The notes beneath the pieces are model-generated. The model had not been told where the DNA came from. It did no database searches and saw only the letters and a list, made by a program, of their open reading frames with translations. DNA of 64,000 nt, taken from contig JH720312.1 of the NCBI GenBank assembly GCA_000231825.2, forward strand, positions 372,001-436,000. Reading direction: 5' to 3'. The stretch comes from Tetrahymena elliotti 4EA (taxonomy: Eukaryota; Ciliophora; Oligohymenophorea; Hymenostomatida; Tetrahymenidae). A program made the translations under genes and the position numbers. Below, in pieces: positions 40,913 through 53,930 of this stretch (position 1 is its first letter; every line of letters begins with the position of its first letter).

Positions 40913-41440
40913 TCAAATTTTCTTCTCTTCTAAAAAAAGCATCGGTAAAGATATTCGTTGGTTCTAAAATTCCTAAAATAGCTGCCCGTTAGTACAAAAC
41001 ATTCATATATATGTATTACTAAATTTATTTATTCCTAAACAGTATTAGCAATACAAATATCATCTTCTTCAAGTGAAATTTTGCGATATAAAGATAAAAT
41101 TAAATTAAGCACCTGTTTGAAAACTACTAAAATTTATTTTGAGTTACTAATTTCGATGAGAAATAGAGTTGACTATTTTTGCGTTGAAAGATAATTCTTC
41201 TCTTTTATGAGTGTAAATAAATTCTAAAGTCTACAAAAGGAAAAGAAAAGAAGTAGTTAAAGACTTTAATTAAAATAGATTTTTTTAAAATTTAAACACT
41301 TAGGAAAATCATTCTATAATTTAAATTCGAAAACCAAGAAAAAAATCCATATTTATATTGAAAACTGAACCCTAAAATTTCTCTCGAAATTAGTTTTTTA
41401 GAAACAAACTATTTCTAGAGCTAATTTTAATTACTTTCAT
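40913..41440 (-). CDS. Possible small gene, unrecognised (about 75-80 residues)
   Basis: Minus-strand segment 41113-41230 reads TLEFIYTHKREELSFNAKIV and on to SSFQT, preceded by a good acceptor (TTTTGTAG). A 46-nt GT...AG intron leads to EDDICIANTVQEQINL. Another of about 47 nt leads to EFQNQRISLPMLFLEEKKI and TGA at 40913-40915. A two-codon first exon ATG AAA at 41435-41440 would be in phase but is speculative. The composition is richer in Glu and Asp than the surrounding intergenic DNA, which argues for coding. An alternative splice would end at TGA 40866-40868 with a Tyr-rich tail. No family is recognised. It lies head-to-tail upstream of the SLC44 gene. Confidence 0.4.
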
Positions 41441-42919
41441 AACATTTGTACTCTAATGAAGGTATTTTAAACTCAAAAATGGCTTTAAGATTTGTTTGTT
41501 AAGTGTGTTAAGATACAAAAATAGCATTTCACTTTAAAAAATATTGATAATCATCTTTTTAAACGCTTTTTGAAATTCAGGCTTACAATTTATTGATGCT
41601 AATTGATTCAGGTTTTTAAAGCTTTTGAATCTTATATAATTCTATTTTTTTGAAAATCTTGGTTTCAAGGCAATATTATATGCTTGATTTCATGGTAATA
41701 AATATTTTAAATTATAATATTATCTTAATAATAAAGACTCTAAGTATAAAATACGAGTTATGTAAGAAATATGTTTCATCTATAATCTAATTTTAGTAGT
41801 AGTACTCTTTTAAATTATTTCATAAACATATATCATGCAAGAAAAAAAGTTATTTGAAATAGAAAAATTAATATCAATCACTTGAAAAGAAAGAGCTCTA
41901 ATAAAACTAAAATCAGAAAGTTTGATTTCAACCAAAAATTTCAAATTAACTAAAATTAAAAAATGTAATTACTAATTTTTATTCATACAAAAAAGGTTTG
42001 TTTAAACATAAAAATCTAAACAATTTAATTTTTAAAAATATAAACTTACTACCAACAACTTTATAAACACTAATAATATTTTCAAATTTGTTTTCAGATT
42101 TGTAGATTTATCATTATTTAAATATAATCTTATTCTAAAAACAAAAAGGGTTTTGATAATATAGACAAATAAGTGTAATAGCCAGTTTATCTTTTTATTA
42201 TTTTCAAACTTTTTCCTTGCATTTTTCATGATAAAAATTTGATATATTTTTAATCGACTAACCTCTTAATTCTAAATAACTATTTATTTATCAAAAAAAC
42301 ATTGAATCAATTTTTTTGAAAGCAAAACGTAGATAGAAAGCATCTACAAATTTAATAATTTATTTATTAAGTAAAGCCTCACTATTCAAACAAGCAATAA
42401 AGCAATCAATCTTATTAAGAAACAAACAAAACAAGAAATATTATTAGAAATTCAATTATTTGTTCAATTTTTTTAGATATTTTTTGAAAAAAAAGAATAA
42501 TTTTGTAAAAAGTAATAAAAAATAATTTCAATAAAAATTTTTAATTATAAAGAAGATCTATTTTATGTAAAATTAAATAAATAATTTGATAATAAATTTG
42601 TGGGAACAAAGAAAGAAAGATATTTATTTTTCTATTCAATAAAATTGAATGAATAATTTTGTTTAATTTTTTTTGTTTTAATTTTAATTAAAACAGAGAT
42701 TTTGTAAAAGATTTTTAAATAATTTTAACTACTTTTTGAGTGAAGAAGAGTTGGAGTGAGTGAGTTGAAATTATAGATTTTATAAAAATTAATAAAAAAA
42801 TATCTCAAATACAAAGCATATGCATAATAATAATTCTTTGTAAATACAGTGTTAAGATATTTAAGACAAATTAATATTTATATTTATTGATTTGTTATAG
42901 AAATAGGTAAAAATGGAGC
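41441..42919. other. Intergenic, AT-rich, nothing recognised
   Basis: About 1.5 kb upstream of the small minus-strand gene and downstream of TCBP-25. A short hydrophobic minus-strand frame at 42032-42229 has random-like composition. Confidence 0.5.
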
Positions 42920-44304
42920 TCAGAAAATTAAAGATTGTTTTTCGACTCTAATACCAGCCTTTTGGAGAGACTTGATAATGAGGTCTTCGTATTCTTCAAG
43001 GGAGACTGAACCATCAGAGTTTGTGTCAGCCATTTATAACCAGATCTTAACGTCTTCTCTGGTGGGGGTGAAGTTAGACATACCCATTTCAGCGTAGGTG
43101 TCCTTTAATAAGCCAGCAATTTCATCATCTTGTAATTAACCAGAACCGTCCTTATCGTATCTCTTGAAGAGTCTTCTAGCCTATTATTATTATTGATAGA
43201 AAAAGATATTTTTAATTAAGTTTTACTATTTTTTGTATTTTTTAATCTAAAGATAATTTGAAGTTATTTAATAATTTCTTACGACGTCGAGCTTGGCTTC
43301 AACTTCGGGGTTGTATCTGGGCTTGCCAGACTTCTTGACCTTTTCTTCAGTGACGATGGTTCTGTTGACGGTGGTACCAGTGAGATATCTGATGCAGAGT
43401 TCTTCAATATCTTAGTAAGTAACAATACCGTCACCGTTTCTGTCGAGGACTCTGTGGTAGGCCTTGATATCATCAGAAGAGGGAGCGAAGAAGGAGTTGA
43501 AGGACTTGTAAGCTTCAGTAATCATGGGAACACAGTCGGTGTTTTCGATTCTACCCTTTCTGCCCTTGTCGTAGTTTTCGAAGATTCTTCTAGCGACGGT
43601 CTTAGCACCCTAATAAAAAAATTTATTTAATTTTTGCATCAAAATTTTATAAAATTTATAAAGCCAGAGTCTTTCTCTATATTCATATACCACATCACTA
43701 TGCTGTCATCGTCATCATCATCATCATCTAACTACTATTATGTTATCTTATCTGGGCTGTATCTAATGTGTATGTATGCTTATAAGATTAGAGTGTTGTT
43801 GATGGTTAGAGACAGACATTTTATTTTGAAGAAGTAAGATTGATTTAATATTTGTATTTATGCTTGCTGGTTTTATTTATTTTGAATAGATTATTCAAAG
43901 TGTTTTAATAGTATCTTTCAAATTTTTTTTGCTATTTTTTTTTTAAGCTAAATTCCATTTTTGGTTTTTCTTGAATTCTAATCCAACAGTTGGTGAGATG
44001 GATGAACAGGTAATTACTTACTTCTTTATTTATAATAAATTGGACTCTTTTCTTATTACTCTATCTGCTACTTAGGCAATCATCAGATTTGTTTTCATAG
44101 AATCGATGATAATGAGCCAGCAAGCTAGTGGTAATTAATCTCATAATTCGGTGATGTGAGATTTATATGAATAGATTTAACCTAAAAGACTCTAGGCTAA
44201 ATGATTTAAGTGTTAAGTATGGTGTATGTATTTACTTCGATATCAGTGAGACCAACAGTGGAAGTGAAACCAGAAGATCTGAGAGTTTGGGAGTATTGAG
44301 CCAT
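42920..44304 (-). CDS. TCBP-25: 25-kDa EF-hand calcium-binding protein TCBP-25
   Basis: Three exons, 44236-44304, 43283-43609 and 42920-43180, give exactly 218 residues, the length I recall for the Tetrahymena protein TCBP-25. Four EF-hands are arranged in two pairs. Loop 1 (DKGRKGRIENTD) is degenerate. Loops 2 (DRNGDGIVTYQD), 3 (DKDGSGQLQDDE) and 4 (DTNSDGSVSLEE) have full ligand sets. Exons are far richer in G/C and in CTC, GTC, TTC and AAG codons than neighbours, a sign of high expression. The first intron is unusually long (626 nt, 43610-44235) and separates 23 N-terminal residues from the EF-hands. The second (102 nt) divides EF-hand pairs 1-2 and 3-4. The protein is a calcium buffer or sensor; its precise role is not visible here. 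Confidence 0.88.
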
Positions 44305-47300
44305 TTTAGAGTTATTGTTTGTTTGTTGTTTTTTGAATTTTATTTAATTAATTTTTTTTTGCTTTAAAGATTATAAATAATTTTTTATTTAAGTTTTTAT
44401 TTAAATTGTTCTGGATGATATACTTGAAAATAAATAACAAGATAATTCGTAATTTATTAATATAAATTACAAATACTGTCACGCATATCTAATTAAAGTT
44501 TTATTTCATTTACATATTCATTAATAATATATGCATTCATTCATGTTTCAAGCAGATTATCGTCCTCTTTTCTTTCTCACTTTCTTATTATCCTTCTTTA
44601 TCTTTTCTTTCATTTTTTCTTTTAATTTGTAAAAACTGCTCTCTGTTCATATAAAATCATCATGAAAAATCTCTCATTCAATGTAAAAATTTTAAAATTC
44701 CAAGAGCCTCTTTGTATCTTTTTTGCATTCAATTTTTTCTTTGTTCAATAAAATTTGCTTGTATCTTAACTATTTTATGATTTTTTTGATATCGAACTAT
44801 ATAAATAAATAGAAAAAATTTAATTTTAAGGAAACTAAAACCACCAAATGTTATATCCTGATGAGTAATAAATAATTGCATGAAATATATATCTCTATTA
44901 GATATTTATCTACTATTGAACTAAGTATAAAACTTAACAAAATTCTATTTATTTTGTTAAATAATCTCTTCATTTTACTCTGTTTAAAAGCATATCCATT
45001 CATATTCTCATGGAATTGCACATTTTAAAAATAAACCCGCTATCATTTAGCTAATTTCTATCGTTAGAAACATAAATAAATTAAAAACCACGTAAATAAT
45101 AGTCGAGCTTTCAGATAGTTAACTTTCTTAATATTTACAATCCCCACCAAAAAGATATTTTCTACAGCTAAAGCTGCAATATCTTTAATTATTCTATTAA
45201 TTATCACGTTATTTTATTTAATAAATTTGGTCGCAATATTTTTTAAACATCAAGAATAAAATTGAATAAAAAACATATGTTGATAATAATTTACTATCAC
45301 ATCTTATTCCAACAAATATTATGAATTAAACTTAAAATAATCTAATTTATTTTGACCTACAAAATTTTCTTTCATCCATCAAATACTACATTCATTGCTT
45401 AATTCAGATTAATTATGATAAATATATGATCAAATTATAGAGCTTGTAGAAAAATATTAATTCAAAAAACCTCTATTTTATGTAGTTCTTACTAAGGATT
45501 TTGTATAAAAGTATTCGAACAATATTTTATTAAACCTCTTTTTGGATTTTCCTGAAGGGCTTTCACTTGTTTTGGGTTTTTAGGTTCGAATTCAAAGAAA
45601 AATGTTTAAATGGACCAATAAAATTGTTAACTGAGAATAGAATCTTTCTTAATTTTTAAAGAAATTGAAAACTTAAACATAGGATTATTTCATTTAATAT
45701 TTATCTATCTAATTATTTGCGAGCTATCCCTTGAATAGCAAATAAAGTTTCCAGTAATGCTTAAAGATATTCAAGAAAACGGATTTGTGAAAAATATTTT
45801 TGGCAAATACCTATTTTTTTCACATATTTAGCTTGTTATTAAAATAAAATATCTTAAAAAAAATTAATTATTGTTTCTCCCATAAAATCTGCTAGATGCT
45901 TCTGTATATTAGTAATCATTTTTTATTTTATTTTACAAAAAAGTTATAAAAAAATCTTAATCTTTCTCGATTAATAATATAAAAATAGGTTTTCTAAACA
46001 AAATTATAAGGAAGAAAAATTTTCCTAACTGTATCCAAATAGGTCTTGAAAACCGATAGTTATGAGTAGACAACATTCTAATCATGTATTATGTGGTAGC
46101 TTGTCATCTTTTTAGGCATATTCTAGAATAAATTAGAGGTTTTTTTTGATACTTTTCTAAAAATAGCAAATGCCTAAATGATGAATTAGCGAAAATGCCT
46201 TAAAATAAAATTAGGGAATGAGAGTATTTAAAATTTTAAACATGAAAGTTAAACCTTATTTAAATAGTTTATTTGGTTTTTGTAAGAAAATTATTTTCAG
46301 ATTTGTGAGGCTGATAATTGATTTTATTATTTTCTATGATCTATTATACTTATTTTCTAAGTAGAGTTTTCAATAAAATAAGCCTGCTTCTAAAAATCGA
46401 TGATAAATAGCATGAAATTATTCAGTATGTTGTAAGTGAAGTTAATAAAACACATGAAATACTTAGCTAATAAAAGAATTAGTAGATTTTTTGATGATTT
46501 TCTTTTTACCAAATCAATACTTATTTTTTTAATATCTTTAAGATATAAAAATTAGAAACGAATAAATTTTGCAATAGCTAATATCTTATCAATAAAAATA
46601 AAATCTCTCAAAAATAAAAAAAGGACTAACAATATGGATATTGATAGAAACTTCATCTCATATTTTATTTTGGTGTATTTATTTAGTTAAATTCTGTTCT
46701 ATCATTTTATTAAAGCTATAAAAAGCATAATGGTGCAATTTTTGCAATAAATTTTAACTTGAAAACCTTTAGATTCTAATTAATTTTTATCATTAAATAA
46801 TCTTTTTATAATAGAACTATCTAAATCTCGTGAAATAATTTTAGTATCATATTAAAAAATATTTATTTCATTCATCAATGCCTTGGATGCATAAAAATTA
46901 ATTAATTAAAGTTAATTAATTTTTATTTTTAGAATAGTATTTTATTACAGATATTTTATCATAAAAGAATTACAAAAAAAAAGATTAAAAAAGATAAATA
47001 TGTTATAGAAGTAATTATCATATGTTAGTAAAAACTAACAATTTTTTAGAGTAGAGTAATTTTATGAAGTAAAGATTTTATCAAATTAAAAAAAATATAA
47101 TCTCTTCAAATTATTTTTGTATTTTGTAAGAGAAATTAAAAATTAATTTCTAATTAAATAATAAATGAAATTATAAATATGATATTATCTATGTATCCTC
47201 TGTATTTTAATCAGAGTAATCTCAACAATCATTACAGGCTTATTAGCTTTAATTTAAGTAGTAAATATTTTGTTCTTCAGGGTACAGAAATCGAAATAAA

Positions 47301-47482
47301 GAATTTGTGTGAAATCAAAAGTAGTATAGGTTGTTTCTTTTTGATTAAATTAGTTTTTTTTATTTTTTATGATATTTTTGATTTTAATTTTTTTATCAAA
47401 TCATCATAAATTTCTTTATCAAAATTAATTTCGATTAAAATTTGTTTAATAAATAAATAAAATTCAACCAAATCTTATATTA
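44305..47482. other. Longest stretch without an assigned gene
   Basis: About 3.2 kb, very AT-rich. Several TGA-free plus-strand frames occur (45610-46065, 46058-46321 and 46339-46494). They contain somewhat more Glu, Asp, Val and Ala than the background, but they sit in different frames with no joining introns I can defend and no known motif. A 263-codon open frame at 44880-45668 has random-like composition. Confidence 0.4.
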
Positions 47483-50400
47483 ATGGATAGCCAATAGCAA
47501 TAAGCTTAGTAAGGAGTTAATTCTAATTTACAGTAAGTAAATATATAAAAAGGTAAAGATCCTTTAGGTGTCATGAAGACAAAACCAGCTCCAAATGATT
47601 GTAATTCTTTTGTTTAATTAACAAAATCAGTTTTAAAACAATAATGTTTAGTTTGAGATTACATCTATTAGAAAGAAATTACTAATAGATGTCACTTTTA
47701 AAATTTTATTTTTAAGCAATCAATATGAGAAATATTTATTAAATTTTATTACAATAGAGTTTGTCATCAACAAGAATAATAACAATGTCATCTTATCTGT
47801 AAGTTTATTGCTATTTCCTTTTAGCTTTAACTTTTTAAAATGTTAACTACTTTTTTTTATTTCAAATTTTTGATAATTATTAAAAAAGGGAGACAGATCA
47901 GCTAATTAAAGAAGAGTAAATTATATTTTACCATAAAAATAGTGGCAAATAATAAATATGAATTAATTTTTAATAATTAGATTATTAGCTTTAACTCAGC
48001 AAGAAATACAGATGTTCCTTAAAATTAGCAATTGCATTAAAACCAGCAAAATTATTAGCAAAGCTAAGAATAATTGATTCGTAGAGAATCTCCCACATAA
48101 TAAAAGCAGAACACTCATAAAGACAGCTTTTCTCCAATTAAAAAGAGCTAAGACCCTGCCATTGCAATATTTTCTAATTATAATACTCAAAATCCTTTTA
48201 AGGAACATGAAAAATTTGATGATATTAATAAAAACAGATTAAGTACTCTTAACAATAACAATAATAACAGCTCAAATAATAACAGCAACTAAAATATATC
48301 AAGTGACTGGATAGATATTAAGAAGGATTATCAAAGCCAATCATTTGAAAAAGGTTAAGTTAAAGTTGTTAACTTAAAAGGGAAGGATCCTCATACAATT
48401 GCATAGGAATAAGAATCATTGTATAATGGACTTAAAAATATGAAAGTAGATAGAGATTTTATTTTAAAAGGTGAAGAACTAAAGGCTTATTCAGATACTT
48501 CTCTTAAATTTGGTTAGTATATGGTTGAAGGAAAGTTAATTCTAACAAATTATAAGGTAATTCTTTTAAAATTATTTTAGAAAGAAATGTCTAATTTAAA
48601 ATATTCTTAAGTTTAAATAAAATATTTTTTAAAATAGCTTATATTTGTGCCAAATGATGAAAATAGGTTATTCTAATTTATTGATAGAAAGGACTTCCAA
48701 TTAATACCACTAGGATTTATTCATAAGCTTGAAAGAACTGTTGAAAAAAAGGGTTTGTAGTATTCATACATTGACATTTTTTGTAAAGATGGAAGATTCT
48801 ATAGATTTAGATACTAACCTGAGGCCTAAAACCAATCATTTGAAATGCAAATTAAAATTCATACAATTGCCTTCCCTGAAGATGTAAGGAAGTTATTTTC
48901 TTATACCTATAGTACCTATGATAGATAATTAGAAGAATAATATTAAGGCTGGGCAGTTCTAAATATAAAAGCTGAATTCGAAAGATAAGGTGTTATTATA
49001 CAGCCTGCAGAATCCGAAAAAGGCTAATCTGATAAGGATTATGACACAGCAATTTTACAAGTATCTCTTAAAATTCAATTTAATAAAGCTTAATTTTCAT
49101 TTTTATCTAAAGAGTCCATTCAAGTATATGGATAATAGTACAGGTGCAGTATGCTCAACTTATCCTCCTTTAATAGTTGTACCAAGTAAGTTATCTAATG
49201 AAGATATTATTAAATGCTCTAAATTCCGTTCAAGAGAAAGATTTCCTGCTCTTTCATTTGCTTTTAAAAAGAGACCAAATTCTAACTATGTAACCCTATG
49301 GAGATGCGCATAATGCAAGCCTGGTATTAACTCAAATAGATCAGTAGAAGACGAAACATTCATAAAAATAATTGGATGCCTAGAAAAGAACTCTAATGTT
49401 CGTAAATATCTATATTCATTATTTTATATAGAAGCAGTTTTATTTATATAATTTTTTATCAACTTTAGCTAAAATTGTTAAGATATATGATGCCAGACCT
49501 TACCTTAATGCTGTTGGATAATAAATAACAGGCAAAGGTTATGAATAAAAGCAATTTTATAGAAATGGTGATATTGAATTTTTAGATATTCACAATATCC
49601 ATAAAGTCCGTGAATCATACAAAAAAATGACAGCTGCAGCTTATGTAAGCTCAAATGAGTTCTTGAAGGAAGTAGATAAAAGCGATTGGTTCCTTCATAT
49701 AAGTACTATTATGGAAGGTACTCGTAAAGTTGTTTAATCCTTATACGAAGAGATAAATGTCGTTATTCACTGTAGTGATGGTTGGGATAGAACATCCTAG
49801 CTTATTTGTTTAGCATAAATCTGCATAGATCCTTACTTCCGTACTATTCAAGGTTTTGAGGTTCTCATAGAAAAAGATTGGGTATAATTTGGTCATTAGT
49901 TCAGTATACGTACAGGCCATGCTTCAAAGAATTTTAATGATGACTAAAGAGCTCCTATATTTATTTAATTTTTAGATTGTGTTTACTAATTGATCTAACA
50001 ATACCCTCTCTCTTTTGAATTCAATTCTAAATTCTTATGTGAAATAGCCTACCATTATCTCAGTTGTAGGTTTGGTACTTTCCTTTTCAACAGTTACCAA
50101 GTAATTTTTTATCAATCAAAATCAATATTTATGATTAAATTATTTATTTATTTATTTTATTTATTTATAATAGGAATAAGTTTCTTGCAATGCCAGAGCT
50201 CAAACAATTTCTTTATGGAGTTATTTGAATAGCTAAAAGGTCACCTTCGAAAACCCTTTTTATTTGTCAGTTCATGATACCAACTTATCTATACTCTTCC
50301 CTGATAGTCATACAAGAAGATTTTCAGTTTGGAGAGATCACTTTATGATTTATCAGCCTGGTTTTTGTGATGCTTACAAGATTTACACTGAGTGTAATTT

Positions 50401-51135
50401 TTCTGAGTAAAAATTTTTTTTTGCTTTGATTGAAATTCTAAGTTATTTAAAAAAAGGGATAATATGTATGTCTTGAAGAGATCTTCATAAATGAGATATG
50501 AGTAATTTAGAGAAGAAAACAAACTATTACACAAAAAAATAGAAGAACTAGAAGCTTAACTGAAGGCTTTAAATGATAATGAAGATGAAGAAGTAATTCC
50601 TCATAATCATAAAAATTAAGAAAAATAAACTGCCGAAGAAATATCATAATAAATAAGAAAAAAAACTGAAGCTAAATTAAATGCAAATCCATTAATGTAA
50701 GCTAACTTTGGTGCTAAAAAAAGTACAATTGAAGGTAATAATGAAAATATCTAAAAAGAAATTCTATTAGGAGATAATTTGGCCAATAATAATATTTTAA
50801 CTCCTTAAGGAAGTGAAATCTAATTACCTGAAAAGTAAGAAGAATTTGCTTCCAACTAAGAATTAGACAAAGCTTATATTGAAGAGTTAGGATAGGAAAA
50901 AGGAGAAGATTTTGGAAGCTTAAATTAAGATGAGATAGATCACTAAAGCAATTTACAATCAAATTCTAAAATAGTAACAGAAACTGATAAAAATGAAAGC
51001 ATTTAATAAGATTAGCTACCTTAGGATAATATCCTTTAAGATATTCTTGAAGATGAATAACAATAAGATATTAATAATTATAATAAAAATAATGAAGATG
51101 ATGTAAATAAAGTTATAAGTTTAGATGATGATTGA
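47483..51135 (+). CDS. Myotubularin-family phosphoinositide 3-phosphatase
   Basis: Dephosphorylates PI3P and PI(3,5)P2 on endosomal membranes (family function). The start at 47483 reads MDSQQQQAQQGVNSNLQQV. Short introns follow, then an S/N/Q-rich region, then a PH-GRAM domain (EELKAYSDTSLKFGQYMVEG, VPNDENRLFQF, LGFIHKLERTVEKKG). The phosphatase domain starts at about 49140 with STYPPLIVVPSKLS, RSRERFPALSFAF and YLNAVGQQITGKGYE. Its catalytic Cys-x5-Arg loop is HCSDGWDRTSQL at about 49766-49803, with Cys, Asp and Arg intact, so it should be active. FGHQFSIRTGHASKNF and FEFNSKFLCEIAYHL follow. The C terminus has a coiled coil (FREENKLLHKKIEELEAQLK) and a long acidic tail ending ISLDDD. TGA is at 51133. 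Confidence 0.95.
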
Positions 51136-51780
51136 ATAAATCAGATTCTTTTCTATTTAAATCTTTAAATTTTTTGTAAATAAATTTGAGAACTAACTGT
51201 TCTAAAATTTATTTATTTATCTGTTAGTTAGTTTGTTTACTTGTTTGATTTTAATTAAAAAGATTAAAAAATTTAATTTCAATTTTACTTTTTCGGATTT
51301 TAGATAAAATTATTTGATTTTCTAAAAAAAATTTCCAATATTTTTTTTAATTTTACTCATAAAAAAGATACATCTTCAATTAAACTTTCTTTAATTTAAT
51401 TTATTTTTTATTGTTTTAATTTAATTTATTTTTTATTGTTTTAATTTAATTTATTTTTTATTGTTTTAATTTAATCTTTCACTTTTATTCATTTTAGCAT
51501 TTCTTTGATATTTATTTAGACTAATTCACATAAATCATAAAATTATATTAAAATATAAGAAGGAAAATCTTAAAAATATTGGAGATAAATTAATATGGAA
51601 AAAAAATATTAAACAATAGACTTAGTTCATATCAAAACTAAAAGAAGATAATAAATTACAAATATCAAAACTCTTTCATGATACAAATTAAAGCAGTTTT
51701 ATTTAAATTTATTATTAAATTGATATTGAATGAACAAGTCTTAATTTGTAAGTAGCAACAATCTTTCAAGTAAATGTCAA
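51136..51780. other. Convergent intergenic region
   Basis: AT-rich 3' spacer holding the 25-bp repeat. No gene is seen. Confidence 0.5.
51391..51475. repeat. 25-bp tandem repeat, 3.4 copies
   Basis: Three identical 25-bp units (51391-51415, 51416-51440, 51441-51465), each made of TTAATTTAATTTA followed by a T-run and ATTGTT. A 10-base partial fourth copy follows. It lies in the convergent 3' spacer between the myotubularin and succinyl-CoA ligase genes. Confidence 0.95.
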
Positions 51781-53930
51781 TCAGTTCTTATGGACCTTCA
51801 TGAGGTTGAGCATTTCTTGACCCAAAGTGGCAGGAGATCTGCTAACCTTAATGCCAGCAGATTCTAAGGCCTTAATCTTTTCAGTAGCAGAACCCTTACC
51901 ACCAGAAACGATAGCACCAGCGTGACCCATTCTTCTCTCAGGAGGAGCGGTAACACCAGCAATGAAAGAAACGACGGGCTTGTTGGTTTTATTGTGAGCC
52001 TTCAACCAGGCAGCAGCTTGTTCTTCAGCTTCACCACCGATTTCACCAATTAATAAAATACCTTTTAGATAAAATAATTCATTTTAATTTCTTGAATTTC
52101 AATATTTTTTATTTGAAAATCAACAAAATAACTTCTAATTTAAATTTTGCTGTTTTTAAATATTTATCAAATTCTGATGCTATATTTAACATAATTTATC
52201 ATTCTATAAATTTTTACCTTCGGTTTCAGGATCTTCAACGAATCTTTCGAGGACATCGATGAAATTGGTACCATTGAAAGGATCACCACCAATACCAACG
52301 ACGGTGGATTGACCCAAACCAGCCTTAGTGGTTTAGTCAACGGCTTCATAGGTCAAAGTACCAGATCTGGAAACAATACCTAAGTTGTTAGAAAATAATA
52401 TATTAATATAATAGAATAGAATAAAAGTGAAATAGTTTCATTAATAATCTGTTTGCACTTTATGTAAATGAAGTATGTAAGAAACGCCTGTCTATTTGCT
52501 TGCTTGCAATTATATTTTACATATTTAATTAAACTAAAAATTAATGTTCTTTTATATTCTTTTTAAGATATTAATAGTTCTTTTGATTTGACGCACATCT
52601 AAAGTAAAATAAGAAAAACGATATAGTCTTTTTTAAGATACTTTTTATTTAGCAATTTAATCTATTTAAGCTATTTGCCCAATTAATCTAATAAAATTAA
52701 GACAGAATATTCACAACAATATTTAAATTAATAAAAAATGCCAACTTTTTTTATGGAGGAAACTTCTAGGCTTTCTCTTTTTTTACATTCAAAGTGCAAA
52801 CTGAATAATGATTTAAAATGTTCTTGCTATATTAAAGGATAATTGCTTACCGATTTTACCAGGCTTGTGGATGTAACCAGGCATAATACCGATCTTACAT
52901 TCGTTGGGCTTAATGATACCAGGGCAGTTGGGACCAATAATTCTGGTAATCTTTTGTTGTCTAAGAGCGTGCTTAACCTTAACCATGTCGTGTTATGGGA
53001 TACCATCGGTAATGACAACGACCAAGGGAATTTCAGCTTCAATAGCTTCCATAATGGCCTTGGCAGCATGAGGAGGAGGAACGTAGATAACGGAAGCATC
53101 ACATCCGGTAACCTTCTTAGCTTCTTGGCAGTTCTTGAAAACAGGTAAACCCAAGTGAGTTTGGCCAGCCTTAGCAGGATTGACACCACCAACCATCTTA
53201 GTACCGTATTCAAGAGCTTGTTGAGTGTGTAAAGTACCCTTTATTATAAGAAAAGTAGTTTTAATAAATAAATATCTCTTAACTTTTCTAATTTATTCTC
53301 TCGCTTAAAATTAACAAACAAGATGGATATATCTGTTTCTCTGGAAATACGACTTGCTTGTATATTTCCATCTTTTATTTCTGCTATTTCAAATCAAACT
53401 TTGATAAATTTTCTCTTCTGCTATGATGTTTATTTTAAATAAGGCTACTGATTTGTTTATATTAATAGTAGCATTATTTTTGAAGTTTATTGCTCCCTTC
53501 CTTATCTACAATTTTAAGACTATTGCTGTAATTTTGAATTTGGATTTGGATACTTTGACTTTTAATAATTCGTTGGCTTAATTTTGAATTGATAACTCTA
53601 AACATCATTTTTGTTTTTATTGCTAATTTATTTTTTAAGGTCTATTTGCTTGTAAGCTTCAAAGAGAGAGAATATTTAGATTTGAAGATGAATTAGTTCA
53701 TTTAAAATGACTAACAAATAGAGAAAATGAAGGAAAAGGAGAGCAAGCATTTGCAGAAATCCAAAAGCAAACTGATAGGAGAACAAATGAAAATAGCTAA
53801 AAATGTAGAAATTGATATCAATTCTTACTTGGTTACCAGTGATACCTTGACAAATAACCTTAGTGTGCTTGTTAATCCAAACGTGGGGCTTGGTAGAGCT
53901 GAAGAAATTGGAAATAGTCTTTGACAACAT
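51781..53930 (-). CDS. Succinyl-CoA ligase alpha subunit, mitochondrial
   Basis: TCA-cycle enzyme subunit that binds CoA and carries the phosphohistidine intermediate, converting succinyl-CoA to succinate with NTP formation in partnership with a beta subunit. Exons 53829-53930, 52851-53238, 52218-52379 and 51781-52061 sum to 933 nt (310 residues plus TGA), matching the family. The N terminus [18 protein letters not shown] is a short presequence. Then come [73 protein letters not shown] and [10 protein letters not shown]. The active-site His lies in [17 protein letters not shown] near the end. The first intron is long (590 nt). Exons are G/C-richer than neighbours, suggesting high expression. 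Confidence 0.97.

Noticed and set aside
42032..42229. 65-codon minus-strand ORF
   Set aside because: Lys/Asn/Leu/Phe-rich composition as expected by chance, with no conserved pattern.
45583..45593. GGTTCGAATTC, a tRNA T-loop-like word
   Set aside because: No matching acceptor, D or anticodon arms can be folded around it.
44880..45668. 263-codon plus-strand frame free of TGA
   Set aside because: With one stop codon in DNA this AT-rich, such lengths arise by chance, and G-start codons are at background level (about 9 percent).
47179..47409. 76-codon plus-strand ORF ahead of the myotubularin gene
   Set aside because: Hydrophobic, Phe/Ile-rich, no motif, and ends in a T-run; it looks like random AT-rich translation.
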